In this document: positions 44,597-54,267 of the stretch, one piece after another | Position numbering within the stretch: position 1 is the stretch's first letter | Layout: the number at the start of each line of letters is the position of its first letter | From: an uncultured Prevotellaceae bacterium | GTDB taxonomy: Bacteria > Bacteroidota > Bacteroidia > Bacteroidales > Bacteroidaceae | Assembly: GCA_900543815.1 (NCBI GenBank) | Contig: UQST01000012.1 | Span: forward strand, 6,624-70,623 | DNA length: 64,000 bases | Direction: 5' to 3' | Position numbers and translations under genes: made by a program | The notes under the pieces: model-generated | What the model saw: the letters and a program-made list of their open reading frames with translations, nothing else | Told to the model about the DNA's origin: nothing | The model's database searches: none

Positions 44597-44854
44597 GCAG
44601 TCTATCTGTTCTTCGCTGGCAGGAAGAGAGATTAGCAACAGCCTCACACGCCCTTTGTGAAAATGCCGTCTTGGCTTTATCGCAACCAAATAAAAGCAAT
44701 ATCGCTTCTTGCTTCCCCAAGAAACCCTTCCCTAAAGCAACCGGCAGTCATCAGATTTGTTCTTGGCTTGTTTGGGCTTGGCAGATAGCCCGAACGCTCC
44801 TTCCCAAATCCTTTCATCATACTTGTTTTTCCGCTCCATAAGGCCGGGGCGTTT
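44597..44854. other. Gene-free region after the FHA gene
   Basis: First part of a 920-bp gap between two convergent units. No protein-like frame; no strong hairpin seen before the repeat array that begins at 44855. Confidence 0.4.
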
Positions 44855-44964
44855 CCCGCAGTGCGGTGCAGTTCCATTCGCAGCGTGCTGTGATTGCCCA
44901 CGCAGCGTGCTGCGATTGCTCACGCAGCGTGCTGCATGTGTTCAGGCAGTTTGCTGAAGTCTCC
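44855..44964 (+). repeat. 22-bp repeat array C (5 units)
   Basis: Units start at 44855, 44877, 44899, 44921 and 44943. Cores: GCAGTGCGGTGC, GCAGCGTGCTGT, GCAGCGTGCTGC (twice), GCAGTTTGCTGA. The third and fourth units share CACGCAGCGTGCTGC. Period is exactly 22. Continues directly into a nested inverted repeat. Confidence 0.75.
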
Positions 44965-45048
44965 GTTTGCAACCTTTGTACGGCCATACGCAGCCTGCAA
45001 ACGTCCGTACAAAGGTTGCGTATGTGCATCCAAAGACTGCAAACGGAG
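44961..45048. repeat. Nested inverted repeats next to array C
   Basis: CTCCGTTTGCA (44961-44971) with TGCAAACGGAG (45038-45048), and inside it GCAACCTTTGTACGG (44969-44983) with its perfect reverse complement (45005-45019). Transcribed, this would fold to a long two-stem hairpin with a 21-nt loop. A further hairpin GCACCCTGA/TCAGGGTGC follows at 45059-45085. Confidence 0.75.
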
Positions 45049-45373
45049 ATTTCACTTGGCACCCTGAAGACTCATATCAGGGTGCAGGGATGAATGATGA
45101 AGGCAGTTGGGAAATCCGATCTTCGCTCCTGCATCCTCTTCATGATGCCCTGCAGGCAGGCTTGAAATGCTTTGTTTTCCGCTCGCAGCACCGCGTGGAT
45201 GATGCTTGCAGCAGGTTCTTCCTGGCTGTTTACGGACTTTGTCTTCGCTTCACACGGGATTGGCTGATGCCAGGATGCAGAATGCAGTCTGTCCGTGACG
45301 GTCTTGACGGGTGCCTTCATGAGTGATGAAGCCAGGGAAGAAGGGGAGTGCCCGGGTGTGGGAGAGGTGTTGA

Positions 45374-45424
45374 CAGAAAGGGGGCTGCATTGTGTGTTGG
45401 TTTCATAGTGCAGCACCCTTTCTG
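45374..45424. terminator. Strong hairpin between convergent FHA and uxaC units
   Basis: 16-bp stem with one mismatch: 45374-45389 (CAGAAAGGGGGCTGCA) and 45409-45424. 19-nt loop, no clear T-run on either side. 93 bp after the uxaC stop. Likely transcription end structure. The rest of 45086-45516 has nothing I recognise. Confidence 0.5.
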
Positions 45425-45516
45425 ATTTCTATTGTCCTCCTTCTGGTCCTGCAGCATGATGGGCGTATAGCTGGGATGCTGTGCAGGCGGGAGGTAGGTG
45501 TCTTGTCGGGAATGTT

Positions 45517-46932
45517 TTAGAAGCCGAAGTAGCGCTTGGCGTTGTGGTAGCAGATGTCGGCTATCATCTGTCGGATGAAGGGCATCTCGCTTTCGGGCAG
45601 CAGTCCAGCCTCCACATCGCGGCCAACCATACGGCACAGGCAGCGGCGGAAGTACTCATGGCGGGGGTAGGAGAGGAACGAGCGGCTGTCGGTCAGCATG
45701 CCCACAAAGCGGCAGAGCAGCCCTTGCAGCGAGAGGGCATTCATCTGGCGCTCCATTCCATCAAGCTGGTCGTTGAACCACCAGCCGCTTCCAAACTGGA
45801 TCTTGCCTGGCTTGGGTCCCTGCTGGAAGTTGCCTGTCATGGTGGCAAGCATCTCGTTGTCAGAGGGATTGATGCAGTATAGGATGGTTTGTGCAAGCAG
45901 GTTCTCGCTGTCGAGAGCGTCCAAGAAACGAGTCATTGAGGCTGATGTATCCTGTGTGCCAATGCTGTCGTAGCCTGTGTCTGGTCCCAACTGCCGGAAC
46001 ATGCGGCTGTTATTGTTGCGCATGGGACCGTAGTGGAACTGCTGTGTCCAACCGCTGCGGGCATCCATCCGGGCCAGTTCGAGCAGCAGGGCAGTATTGA
46101 ACTGTTCGCTTTCCTCTGCGCTCACCTGCTTGCCGCTGAGGGCTTTCTGCAGGATGGCATCGGCCTGGGTGTCGCTGCATGGCATCCATGGGAAGCGGCT
46201 GATGCCGTGGTCGGAGAGGCTGCAACCTTGCTGTGCAAAGAAATCATGCCTCTTCTGCAGAGCATCGATGAGCGACCGGTAGTCCTTTATATCCGTGTCG
46301 GCTGCTTCGCCCAGGCGCTTGAGGTAGGCCGGATATTGCTCAGGCTGGTCGATGGCCAATGCCTTGTCTGGCCGCCAGGCGGGCAGTACCTTTACCTCGA
46401 AACCGCTCTCCCTGATGCTCCGATGATGCTCCAGTGTGTCGGCGGGGTCGTCTGTGGTGCACACCACTTCCACGTTGTAGTGCTTCATCAGTCCTCTGGC
46501 CGAGAACTCCGGGCGGGCCAGCATCTCGTTGCATCGCTCATAGATGCTCCGGGCAGTGGCAGGCTTGAGGATATCCTGTATGCCAAAGGCGGTGCGCAAC
46601 TCCAGGTGCGTCCAGTGATAGAGCGGATTGCGCATGCAGTAGGGCATCGTTTCGGCCCATTTCTCAAACTTCTCCCAGTCGGAAGCATCGCCCGTGATGA
46701 AGCGCTCGTCCACACCATTGGCACGCAGCGCACGCCACTTGTAGTGGTCGCCGCCCAGCCATAGTTCGGTGATGCTACGGAACTTGTGGTCCTCGGCTAT
46801 CTCCTTGGGATTGAGGTGACAATGATAGTCGATGATAGGCAGAGAGGCTGCCTCCTCGTGATAGAGCACCTTGGCGGTGTCTGTGTCGAGCAGGAAGTCC
46901 TTGTCCATAAAGGGTTTTATGTGTGTGTGCAT
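45517..46932 (-). CDS. uxaC: Glucuronate/galacturonate isomerase
   Basis: Converts D-glucuronate to D-fructuronate (and galacturonate to tagaturonate). 471 aa, metal-dependent amidohydrolase fold: FLLDTDTAKVLYHEEAASLPIIDYHCHLNPKEIAED near the N-terminus with the His-x-His pair, WLGGDHYKWRALRANGV, VVCTTDDPADTLEHH, and WWFNDQLDGMERQMNALS near the end. Last gene of a four-gene hexuronate operon, 27 bp after the SDR gene. A second ATG at 46908 (MDKDFLL) is possible. Confidence 0.96.
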   Translation of the reverse strand: MHTHIKPFMDKDFLLDTDTAKVLYHEEAASLPIIDYHCHLNPKEIAEDHKFRSITELWLGGDHYKWRALRANGVDERFITGDASDWEKFEKWAETMPYCMRNPLYHWTHLELRTAFGIQDILKPATARSIYERCNEMLARPEFSARGLMKHYNVEVVCTTDDPADTLEHHRSIRESGFEVKVLPAWRPDKALAIDQPEQYPAYLKRLGEAADTDIKDYRSLIDALQKRHDFFAQQGCSLSDHGISRFPWMPCSDTQADAILQKALSGKQVSAEESEQFNTALLLELARMDARSGWTQQFHYGPMRNNNSRMFRQLGPDTGYDSIGTQDTSASMTRFLDALDSENLLAQTILYCINPSDNEMLATMTGNFQQGPKPGKIQFGSGWWFNDQLDGMERQMNALSLQGLLCRFVGMLTDSRSFLSYPRHEYFRRCLCRMVGRDVEAGLLPESEMPFIRQMIADICYHNAKRYFGF

Positions 46933-46959
46933 CTTTCTCTTGTTTTATGGTAAGAATAA

Positions 46960-47769
46960 TCAGATGGCAAAGACATTGAATCCTCCGTCCACCACAGCCA
47001 CTGTGCCTGTGACGAAGGCTGACGCTTCGCTGATGAGGTACTGTATTGTGCCGCACAGCTCTTCGGGCTTGCCGAAGCGCTTGAAGGGGGTCTGACGGAT
47101 GATGTCGTTGCCTCGCTCGGTGAGTTCACCATCGGGTGTGGTGAGCAGCGAGCGGTTCTGGTCGGTGAGGAAGAAGCCCGGAGCAATGGCGTTGACACGT
47201 ATGCAGGGGCTGAACTTGCTGGCTACCTCGTTGGCCAGGAAGGCTGTGAGGTTGCTGATACCGGCCTTGGCGGCTGCATAACCCATCACTCGCGACAGGG
47301 GACGGAATGCTGCCATGCTGCTGAAGTTCACTATGCTGCCGTGCCCAGCCTCTGTCATGGGCTTGAGGAAAGCCTGTGTGGGGATGAGGGTACCCGTGAG
47401 GTTGACGTTGAGCACGCGCTGAAACTCCTCCACCTGCACGTCGAAGAGGGTCTTTCCAGGCGGAATGGTTGCCCCTGGCATGTTGCCTCCTGCGGCATTG
47501 AGCAATGCATCTACGCGCCCATAGAGGCGTACCACCTCATCGCGCACCTGGTTGACAGCCTCGATGTCGGTCACATCGCACACCATGAAAGTGGCGTGCC
47601 CACTCTGCTTACGGATGTCTTCGGCCAACTCTTCGCCTACGTCCTTTCTGCGTCCCAGCAGAACAACCTTGGCACCTTCGCGTGCCAGATGTGAGCCAAT
47701 GGCACGTCCCAACACGCCTGTACCGCCAGTGATGACCACCACTTGGTCCTTAATATCAAACAGTGACAT
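46960..47769 (-). CDS. SDR oxidoreductase, probable D-fructuronate reductase
   Basis: 269 aa classical short-chain dehydrogenase. NAD(P)-binding TGGTGVLGRAIGSHLAREGAKVVLLGR, the NAAGGNMPG motif, catalytic Ser in IVNFSSMAAFRPLSRVMGYAAAKAG with Tyr-x3-Lys (YAAAK), and the terminal VTGTVAVVDGGFNV. In context it takes the place of UxuB (fructuronate to mannonate), which is an unrelated long-chain enzyme in E. coli; SDR-type mannonate oxidoreductases occur in Bacteroidales and Firmicutes. It lies between uxuA and uxaC. Substrate assigned by context. Confidence 0.88.
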   Translation of the reverse strand: MSLFDIKDQVVVITGGTGVLGRAIGSHLAREGAKVVLLGRRKDVGEELAEDIRKQSGHATFMVCDVTDIEAVNQVRDEVVRLYGRVDALLNAAGGNMPGATIPPGKTLFDVQVEEFQRVLNVNLTGTLIPTQAFLKPMTEAGHGSIVNFSSMAAFRPLSRVMGYAAAKAGISNLTAFLANEVASKFSPCIRVNAIAPGFFLTDQNRSLLTTPDGELTERGNDIIRQTPFKRFGKPEELCGTIQYLISEASAFVTGTVAVVDGGFNVFAI

Positions 47770-47862
47770 ATACTTATCCTCCTCTGTCTTTATGTTGTTT
47801 GTTCTATGTTATTTGTCCTCTCTTGCTTCCTGTGGGAGCTGCTTATGCCCACGCGGGTGCGA

Positions 47863-49050
47863 TCACCCCTTGGGGGCAATACCCAGTTCGTCATCCACAG
47901 TGGCCATGATGCCCTCCACCAGGCCCAGTGCAAGCATGCGGCCATGGAAGCTGTAGCCTGCATTGTAGCCCATCTTCTCGTCGCCCAGCATCAGTGGAGC
48001 ATGATCCACACGCATTGGCAGACCGGGATTGATGCTCTGGAAGATGCGCACCAGCTCTATGATATGTGCTCTGCCACCCAGATGGCTTGCCTCCTTGAAG
48101 TCCCCTCCGGGCAATACATTGGTGCTGCGCAGATGCACGAAGTGGGTTCTCCCGGCATACTTTCTGGCCAGCGCAGGCACATCATTGTGCGCTCCGGCGC
48201 TGAGCGAGCCGGCACAGAAGGTGAGTCCGTTGTGCTTGTCGGGCACAGCATTGAGCATCCACTCGATATCCAGGTCGCATGATACGATGCGCGGAAGCCC
48301 CAGAATCTGCAATGGCGGGTCGTCGGGATGCACGCACATGTTCATCTCCCAGCGGTTGCAGACGGGCATGATGGCCTCGAGGAAATACTTCATGTTTGCG
48401 CGCAACTGCTCTTTGTCGATACCGTCATAGAGTGCCAGGAGCGAGCGGAATATCTCCACCGGCCGTTCATCATGCTCTGTGATGTTGCCGTTGACGAACC
48501 CCTGTGTCTTCACGATGATGTTCTCCACCAGCCTGTGTTCGTCTTCGGCGGTGAAGTGATGGCTCATGCGCTCCACTTCCTCCAGCGTCTCGGCTGTGTA
48601 GTCGGCCTCTGCACCCTTGCGCTTGAGTATCTTGCAGTCGAAATATGCAAACTCTGCATGGCTGAAATAGAGGCTTGAGGTGCCGTCGCCATTGGGGTGG
48701 GTGAGGTCGGTGCGAGCCCAATCGAGCACGGGCATAAAGTTGTAGCAGATAGTGTGCACACCCTCCCGGCCCAGATTTTCCAGGCTTATGATGTACTTCT
48801 CTATCAGCTCATCGCGGTCCTTACCCCCGTACTTGATGCTTTCGCATACGGGCAGACTCTCCACCACACTCCATCTCATGTGGTGCTGTTCGATATATTC
48901 CCGCATGGAGCGGATGTCTTCACGGCTCCACACTTCGCCGTTGGGGATGTGGTGCAGCGCGGTCACTATACCCTCCACACCTATCTGCCGGAGCATGTCC
49001 AGCGTAATCTTGTCCTGACGGCCAAACCACCGCCATGTCTTTTCAAGCAT
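47863..49050 (-). CDS. uxuA: Mannonate dehydratase
   Basis: Dehydrates D-mannonate to 2-keto-3-deoxygluconate. 395 aa from the ATG at 49048-49050 (MLEKTWRWFGRQDKITLDML, which matches the E. coli UxuA start and length); the frame is open 28 codons upstream without support. Visible: VEGIVTALHHIPNGEVW, the CYNFMPVLDWARTDL region, a metal-site string MCVHPDDPPLQILGLPRIV, and GLTFCAGSLSAGAHNDV. TIM-barrel, Mn-dependent. Between exuT and the SDR gene. Confidence 0.96.
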   Translation of the reverse strand: MLEKTWRWFGRQDKITLDMLRQIGVEGIVTALHHIPNGEVWSREDIRSMREYIEQHHMRWSVVESLPVCESIKYGGKDRDELIEKYIISLENLGREGVHTICYNFMPVLDWARTDLTHPNGDGTSSLYFSHAEFAYFDCKILKRKGAEADYTAETLEEVERMSHHFTAEDEHRLVENIIVKTQGFVNGNITEHDERPVEIFRSLLALYDGIDKEQLRANMKYFLEAIMPVCNRWEMNMCVHPDDPPLQILGLPRIVSCDLDIEWMLNAVPDKHNGLTFCAGSLSAGAHNDVPALARKYAGRTHFVHLRSTNVLPGGDFKEASHLGGRAHIIELVRIFQSINPGLPMRVDHAPLMLGDEKMGYNAGYSFHGRMLALGLVEGIMATVDDELGIAPKG

Positions 49051-49152
49051 CAGTCTTCCTGTTATGAATGTTGAACTATAAGTGTAGGATTGCACTCCTT
49101 CTGCCCGGGATATGGGCTTCGGAGCAGATTCCATTGTCTCTGATTTACTTGC

Positions 49153-50628
49153 TTACTTTATTTTCACCGGTTTGTAATGCGGCACCAGAGTCTTCAGGAT
49201 GCACCATCCTGCCAGGTAGGCAAGCGCACAATAGATGAAGATGATGAAGTAGCCGGCGGGTTTTCCCTCGAAGCCCAGGAACGTCATGTTGGTTTCGGCG
49301 GCGTAGTCAAAGAGGTGGCCGCTTATCTTGTTGATGGCGTACGAACTGATGCCACCAGCCATGCCGTTGATGCCGGTCATGGTGCCCACGGCTTTGCGCG
49401 GGAACAAGTCGCTGGCCACAGAGAACAGATTGGCTGACCAAGCCTGATGCGAGGCACCTGCCAGACCAATCAGTATGACAGGGAACCAGTAGCTGATGGT
49501 GCCCAGAGGCTGTGCAAAGAGGGTGAGCAAGGGCAGAAGGGTGAAGGCGAACATGGCCTTCAGGCGGGCATCATAGGCATTGAGACCCGTGCGCTGCATG
49601 ATGATGGTGGGCAGCTTGCCGCCGTAGAGCGAAAGCATGGTGATGGCATAGAGCACGAAGATGAGCATCATGGCCGTCGGGTTGTCGGACTTCAGGTGAT
49701 AGACATCGCTTATGTAGGCGGGAGTCCAGAAGAGGAAGAACCACCACACACCGTCGGTCACCATCTTGGCCAGGAAGATGGCCCATGCCTGAGGCAGGCG
49801 CAGGAAGTGGCTCAAGGGGATGCTCTGCTCCTCCTCCTGGCTGCTGCCGGCAGCGGGAGTGTTCTTTGGTTCGGCCTCCACACCCTGCTGGATGTATTCG
49901 AGTTCTGCCTTGTTGACGTGCTTGCAGTCTTCTGGACGGCGGTAGATCCACAGCCAGAGTCCCAACCACACGAAGCCCAGTGCGCCGATGATGATGAAAG
50001 CCATCTCCCATCCGCCGCCTATGCCCATCTCCTTGAACCAATGGGCCAGCAGGGGTATGCTGAGTGGTGCGATGAGTGCACCCACGGTGGAACCGCTGTT
50101 GAAGATGCTGGTGCTGAATGCACGGTCTTTTGCAGGGAAGTATTCTGCGGTCACCTTGATGGCAGCAGGGAAGTTGCCGCTCTCGCCCACAGCCAGTACG
50201 ATGCGTGCTATGATGAAGAACCATGCGCTCACGCTGGCTATGCTCACGGCCAGCGCACCTGTTGCATTGAAGAGGTCTTCACGTCCGCCCAGGTCGAGCC
50301 AACCGATAGTGGCCAGTCCGCAAACGGCATGCAGGCAGGCACCCAACGACCATATGCCGATGGCCCACAGGTAACCCCGGCGTGTGCCAATCCAGTCCAT
50401 GAAGCGACCACTGAGCAAGTTGGCCACCGCATAGACCAATGAGAAGATGGCAGCAACATTGCCGTACGTGCTGTCGGTCCAGTGGAACTCGGGTGCGATG
50501 AAGTCCTTCCAGGTGAGCGAGAGCACTTGGCGGTCCATGTAATTGATAGTTGTGGCCATGAAGAGCATGGCGCAAATGACCCACCTGTAGTTGGTCATCT
50601 TCGGCGATGTGGAGTTGTTTGTAGCCAT
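49153..50628 (-). CDS. exuT: Hexuronate MFS transporter
   Basis: Inner-membrane H+ symporter for glucuronate/galacturonate, 491 aa, twelve hydrophobic segments. ACS-family (anion:cation symporter) marks: INYMDRQVLSLTWKDF in helix 1, SGRFMDWIGTRRGYLWAIGIWSLG with the loop 2-3 motif, and ARIVLAVGESGNFPAAIKVTAEYFPAKDRAFSTSIFNSGSTVGA. The central loop (about 250-280) is long and acidic. First gene of exuT-uxuA-SDR-uxaC, 102 bp upstream of uxuA. Confidence 0.92.
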   Translation of the reverse strand: MATNNSTSPKMTNYRWVICAMLFMATTINYMDRQVLSLTWKDFIAPEFHWTDSTYGNVAAIFSLVYAVANLLSGRFMDWIGTRRGYLWAIGIWSLGACLHAVCGLATIGWLDLGGREDLFNATGALAVSIASVSAWFFIIARIVLAVGESGNFPAAIKVTAEYFPAKDRAFSTSIFNSGSTVGALIAPLSIPLLAHWFKEMGIGGGWEMAFIIIGALGFVWLGLWLWIYRRPEDCKHVNKAELEYIQQGVEAEPKNTPAAGSSQEEEQSIPLSHFLRLPQAWAIFLAKMVTDGVWWFFLFWTPAYISDVYHLKSDNPTAMMLIFVLYAITMLSLYGGKLPTIIMQRTGLNAYDARLKAMFAFTLLPLLTLFAQPLGTISYWFPVILIGLAGASHQAWSANLFSVASDLFPRKAVGTMTGINGMAGGISSYAINKISGHLFDYAAETNMTFLGFEGKPAGYFIIFIYCALAYLAGWCILKTLVPHYKPVKIK

Positions 50629-50710
50629 TTCTGCTTTTTGTTGCTGTTTTTGTTGTGCCCTGCCAGTGTTTATTGTGCACTTACAAGGCGGTCAGAGCCT
50701 ATTCTCAATG

Positions 50711-50718
50711 CAAATTTA
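50711..50718 (-). promoter_or_regulatory. Putative -7 element of the hexuronate operon
   Basis: Minus-strand TAAATTTG, 83 bp upstream of exuT. No -33 TTG at the right spacing, which could mean activator dependence. The rest of 50629-51031 holds nothing else recognised. Confidence 0.4.
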
Positions 50719-51031
50719 ATAAAATTCGCGGTACGAGGGCACTCGCTTTGCATAAAAAAGATACTTGCTGGTATTATTTTTGCTCTTTGCTGCGCAGATT
50801 AAGTTGGAATGCTGGGTTTTGGAGGAAAAAGAGCCCCTGGACGGGAGCTGGTGGACTGAGATATGACGGGATACATGGAACGCGGCGTTGGTTAGACGCC
50901 TTCTGCCGATGAAGGAGCTTCCCTGCAGATTGCCCAATGTCCTCTGCATACCGGCTTTTCACTCCCTTGGATTACTCATGCGTCTCTCTCTTCTCCTTAT
51001 ATAATATATGCGCGCGCGATGTGGCAAAGAA

Positions 51032-51071
51032 AAGGACCGCACTGCGAGGTTTGTTTCGCGATGCGGTCCTT
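51032..51071 (-). terminator. Intrinsic terminator of the tricorn-like protease gene
   Basis: AAGGACCGCA (51032-51041) with TGCGGTCCTT (51062-51071) and inner pairing; on the minus strand the stem runs into TTTTCTTTG. 15 bp after the stop codon. Confidence 0.75.
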
Positions 51072-51085
51072 GGTGCTATAGCGGG

Positions 51086-54000
51086 TTATTTGTTCAGCAT
51101 GAGTTTCACTGCCTGCTCTATCTGAGTGTCCTTGCCATTGATAAGGTCAGTGGGGGAAAGGTAGCACTCGATGTCGGGCTCCAGCTGTTGGTTCTCCAGG
51201 AACTGGTCTCTGTTGTCGAGCGAACCAACCTGCGGGATGCCGAACACGTAGCTGCCCACGGTCTCCCACCACACAGCGGTCATAGTGCCAGGCACAGGAG
51301 CGCCCACCAGTTTGCCTATTCCCAACTCGTGGTAGAGCCATGGAGTGCCGTGTGCATTGGAGTAGTTGTCCTCACAGATAAGCATGCACGAGGGTTTCAC
51401 CCAGCGGTTGAACGGGTCGTCACCGATGTGCTGTCCACGTGGCATATAGCGTACACTGCGCTTGCCGGACAGCAGTTCGCACACATCATTGTGCAGCCAT
51501 CCGCCTCCGTTGTGGCGTGTATCCACGATGGCAGCATCCTTCTGGCGGTTCTTGTCGCTGAGAAGGGTGCGGTACAGCTCATGGAAACTCTCGCCGTTCA
51601 TCGCTTCGATGTGCACGTAGGCCAGCTTGCCGCCCGACAGACTATCTACCAACTGTGTGTTGCGACGCACCCAGCGGCGGTAGAGCAGACCATTCTGTGC
51701 ACCCGACGAGATGGGTCGCATGAGTATGTCTTCCTTTATGCCCTTCACGGTGAGCCTTGTGAGCACACCGGCCTTGCCTGCCAGCAGGGGCCAGAAGTCG
51801 GTGCCGGCCTCGATGGTCTTGCCGTCGATGGCAGTGATGATGGCACCTGGCTTGATGCGTGAATGGGTGTCCAATGGACCTCCAGGCAGAGTCTCTGCCA
51901 GCCGGATGCCTGCTCCCTGGTAAGTTTCATCTATCAGCGCTCCCAGTTCGGCTGTAGAGAGCGCGCTGTTGTAGGCACGATAGCGGCAGCCCGTATGCGA
52001 TACATTCAGTTCGCCCAGCAGTTCGCTGGCCAGGATGCTGAAGTCATATCCGTTGTTGATATGCGGCAGGAACTTCTTATACACGCTGTAGAGCGAATCC
52101 CATGGAGCGCCGTTCATGCCAGGATCATAGAGTTTCTCCTTGGTCTGCTTCCAGATATGCTCATAGAGGCAAGCCTGCTCCTCCTGCGTGCGATATGAGG
52201 CGAAAGTCTCGAAGGGAACGTTCTTGATGGCCGATGTGGCAAGCTCCAGACGCTGGATGGTGCCGCCTCCGCCAGTGAAGAAGCAGTATTTCAAGTCCTT
52301 GTCAGGACGCAGCGAACCCGCGCTGATGTTCTGGAGCTTGAGTTCCGTGCGCTCTTCCTTGAAGTCGCGTACCCACAGAGCCATGTTGCCATTGTATGGC
52401 GCGATGAAATAGAGCTTGGTGCCCTTGCTGTCCATGATGGCATCTCCCAGGTTGGTAGAGGTGGGAGTGAGGCGGATGGTGCGTGTTTCGAGGTTGTCGA
52501 GGTCGAACTGCAAATCCTTCACTTCCTGCTTGGTGCTGTCCTTCTTGCTCTTCTTGTTGTCGGAGGATGCCTCCAGCAGCGCCACATCTTCCTTTGACAA
52601 GCGGAACTCATCATAGGCGGCAGCATCGAAGAACATCACATACTCGTCTCGCTCAGAGCCCCACGAACCGTGAGCACGGTAGCCGGCACGGTCGCTCTGG
52701 AATATCATGGCACGTCCGCCCATTACCCAGCGTGGGCTGCTGTCTGAGTATCCGCTCTGGGTCAAGTTGATTGGCTCGCCCTTGCCATCGGCTCTCAGCA
52801 GGGCGATGTCACCTATGCACCAGCCTGCAGTGCCGTTGTAGTTGGCCAGCAACCATTTTCCGTCGGGGCTCCATGTGAAGTACTGGTCGCCGTCGCTATA
52901 GCTGTAGGTGTATTTGCCATCCATCACAGTGTGTGCGTTGCCGTTCTTCACGTTCATCACCTTGATGGTTGTGCGGTTCTCCAGATAGGCTATCTGCTTG
53001 CCGTCGGGGCTGTATGAAGGCTGGAAGGAGGTGGTCTTTCCGTCTGTCAGACGACGCTCCACCGTCTGGGTGCAGTAGGCAAAGGATTTCTCCTTGTCGT
53101 CCTTTATCTCACATTCATAGATGCCCCAAACGCCATCACGCTCAGAGTCGTAGGCCACTGCTTTGCCGTCGGGACGGAAAGTCACAGTGCGCTCACGCTC
53201 GGGGGTGTCGGTCAGCTGGCGAGTGGTCTTGTTATCCACATCGGTCACATATACGTCGCCATTGAGGATAAAGGCCACTTGCTTGCCGTCGGGCGATACG
53301 CTCACCGATGAAGCTCCCTGCCTTACCTTGCTCCGGCGCATGGGTTCGGCCTGCTTGTCACTGATGATGGAAACCTCCACGCGATGTGGTTCGCTTCCGG
53401 GTGTGAGGGTGTAGATGCTTCCGTCAAAGGAGAAGCAGAGAGTTCCCTGATTGGATGCAGAGAGATAGCGCACGGGTGAACCATGGAAATGAGTGAGCTG
53501 CTTGCGGCTGCCATTGTCTGTGCGGAGTGCCACATTGAGTGTTCCGTCCTCCTCGTCAATGCAGTAGAAGCCCTCGCCTGTGGGGTTCCACAGAGGATCG
53601 CGCACCTCTACGTGCGTGGTAGTGAGCTGCTTGTACTGTCCGTCCTTCACGCTCCATACGTCGCGTGTGATGCTGCTCGTGTGGTGTTTGCGCCATGTAT
53701 CCTCATATCCCTTTACATTATTATATATAATAGAGCCGTCTTTGCCCACGCACAGATTGTCCATCGGCAGGGCAGAATAGAGGGTCTGACGGCCACCGGA
53801 GATGCTTACACGGTACATCTTCTTGTATGTTCCGCCCGGGAAAATAATCTCTGAGGAGGTGGGATGGCCGGTTCGGCTGAACAGGATGGTGCTGTCATCG
53901 AGCCATCCAGCCACTGTCTCGGCGGCACTGTGGCTGGTCAACCGCTGTGCCGGACCGCCTTCTGCCGGCATTACATACACATCCATACTGCCCGCACGGT

Positions 54001-54265
54001 CGCTGCTGAAGGCGATATGTTTGCCGTCGGGACTCCAGAAGGGAGCGGTGTCGTAGGCAGGATTGGTGGTCAACTGACGTGCCGCACCACTTTCGGCGGG
54101 TACGGAATAGATGTCGCCCATATAAGAGAAGGCAATCTGCTTGCCGTCGGGACTGATTCTGACAGGACGCAACCAGAGAGGCGCATCGCCTGCCAAACAG
54201 TGCAGCGAGCCTGCAGAAAGAAGCAGCGCTGCGGAAAAGAACTTTGCTAAGAGTGATTTATGCAT
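51086..54265 (-). CDS. Tricorn-like S41 serine protease
   Basis: 1059 aa, exported (signal peptide to about residue 25). The first 600 residues form a WD40/PD40-like propeller with many SPDGKQIAF-type blade strings (for example near residues 37, 93, 324, 419). A PDZ-like domain follows (about 770-850, GGPLDTHSRIKPGAIITAIDGKTIEAG). The S41 catalytic domain has VHIEAMNGESFHELYRTLL, VDTRHNGGGWLHNDV and ICEDNYSNAHGTPWLYHELGIG, with the probable nucleophile Ser in the NYSNAHG turn. It resembles archaeal tricorn, which trims peptides to short oligopeptides; here expected in the periplasm. Starts 2 bp after the antiporter stop, so co-transcribed with it. Confidence 0.9.
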   Translation of the reverse strand: MHKSLLAKFFSAALLLSAGSLHCLAGDAPLWLRPVRISPDGKQIAFSYMGDIYSVPAESGAARQLTTNPAYDTAPFWSPDGKHIAFSSDRAGSMDVYVMPAEGGPAQRLTSHSAAETVAGWLDDSTILFSRTGHPTSSEIIFPGGTYKKMYRVSISGGRQTLYSALPMDNLCVGKDGSIIYNNVKGYEDTWRKHHTSSITRDVWSVKDGQYKQLTTTHVEVRDPLWNPTGEGFYCIDEEDGTLNVALRTDNGSRKQLTHFHGSPVRYLSASNQGTLCFSFDGSIYTLTPGSEPHRVEVSIISDKQAEPMRRSKVRQGASSVSVSPDGKQVAFILNGDVYVTDVDNKTTRQLTDTPERERTVTFRPDGKAVAYDSERDGVWGIYECEIKDDKEKSFAYCTQTVERRLTDGKTTSFQPSYSPDGKQIAYLENRTTIKVMNVKNGNAHTVMDGKYTYSYSDGDQYFTWSPDGKWLLANYNGTAGWCIGDIALLRADGKGEPINLTQSGYSDSSPRWVMGGRAMIFQSDRAGYRAHGSWGSERDEYVMFFDAAAYDEFRLSKEDVALLEASSDNKKSKKDSTKQEVKDLQFDLDNLETRTIRLTPTSTNLGDAIMDSKGTKLYFIAPYNGNMALWVRDFKEERTELKLQNISAGSLRPDKDLKYCFFTGGGGTIQRLELATSAIKNVPFETFASYRTQEEQACLYEHIWKQTKEKLYDPGMNGAPWDSLYSVYKKFLPHINNGYDFSILASELLGELNVSHTGCRYRAYNSALSTAELGALIDETYQGAGIRLAETLPGGPLDTHSRIKPGAIITAIDGKTIEAGTDFWPLLAGKAGVLTRLTVKGIKEDILMRPISSGAQNGLLYRRWVRRNTQLVDSLSGGKLAYVHIEAMNGESFHELYRTLLSDKNRQKDAAIVDTRHNGGGWLHNDVCELLSGKRSVRYMPRGQHIGDDPFNRWVKPSCMLICEDNYSNAHGTPWLYHELGIGKLVGAPVPGTMTAVWWETVGSYVFGIPQVGSLDNRDQFLENQQLEPDIECYLSPTDLINGKDTQIEQAVKLMLNK

Positions 54266-54267
54266 GC

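Noticed and set aside
44866..45093. Small Cys-rich protein encoded across array C
   Set aside because: The apparent repeats in the protein come from the 22-bp DNA repeat; frame rotates each unit and there is no start context.
49447..50442. A 331-codon plus-strand open frame
   Set aside because: Antisense to exuT; composition artefact.
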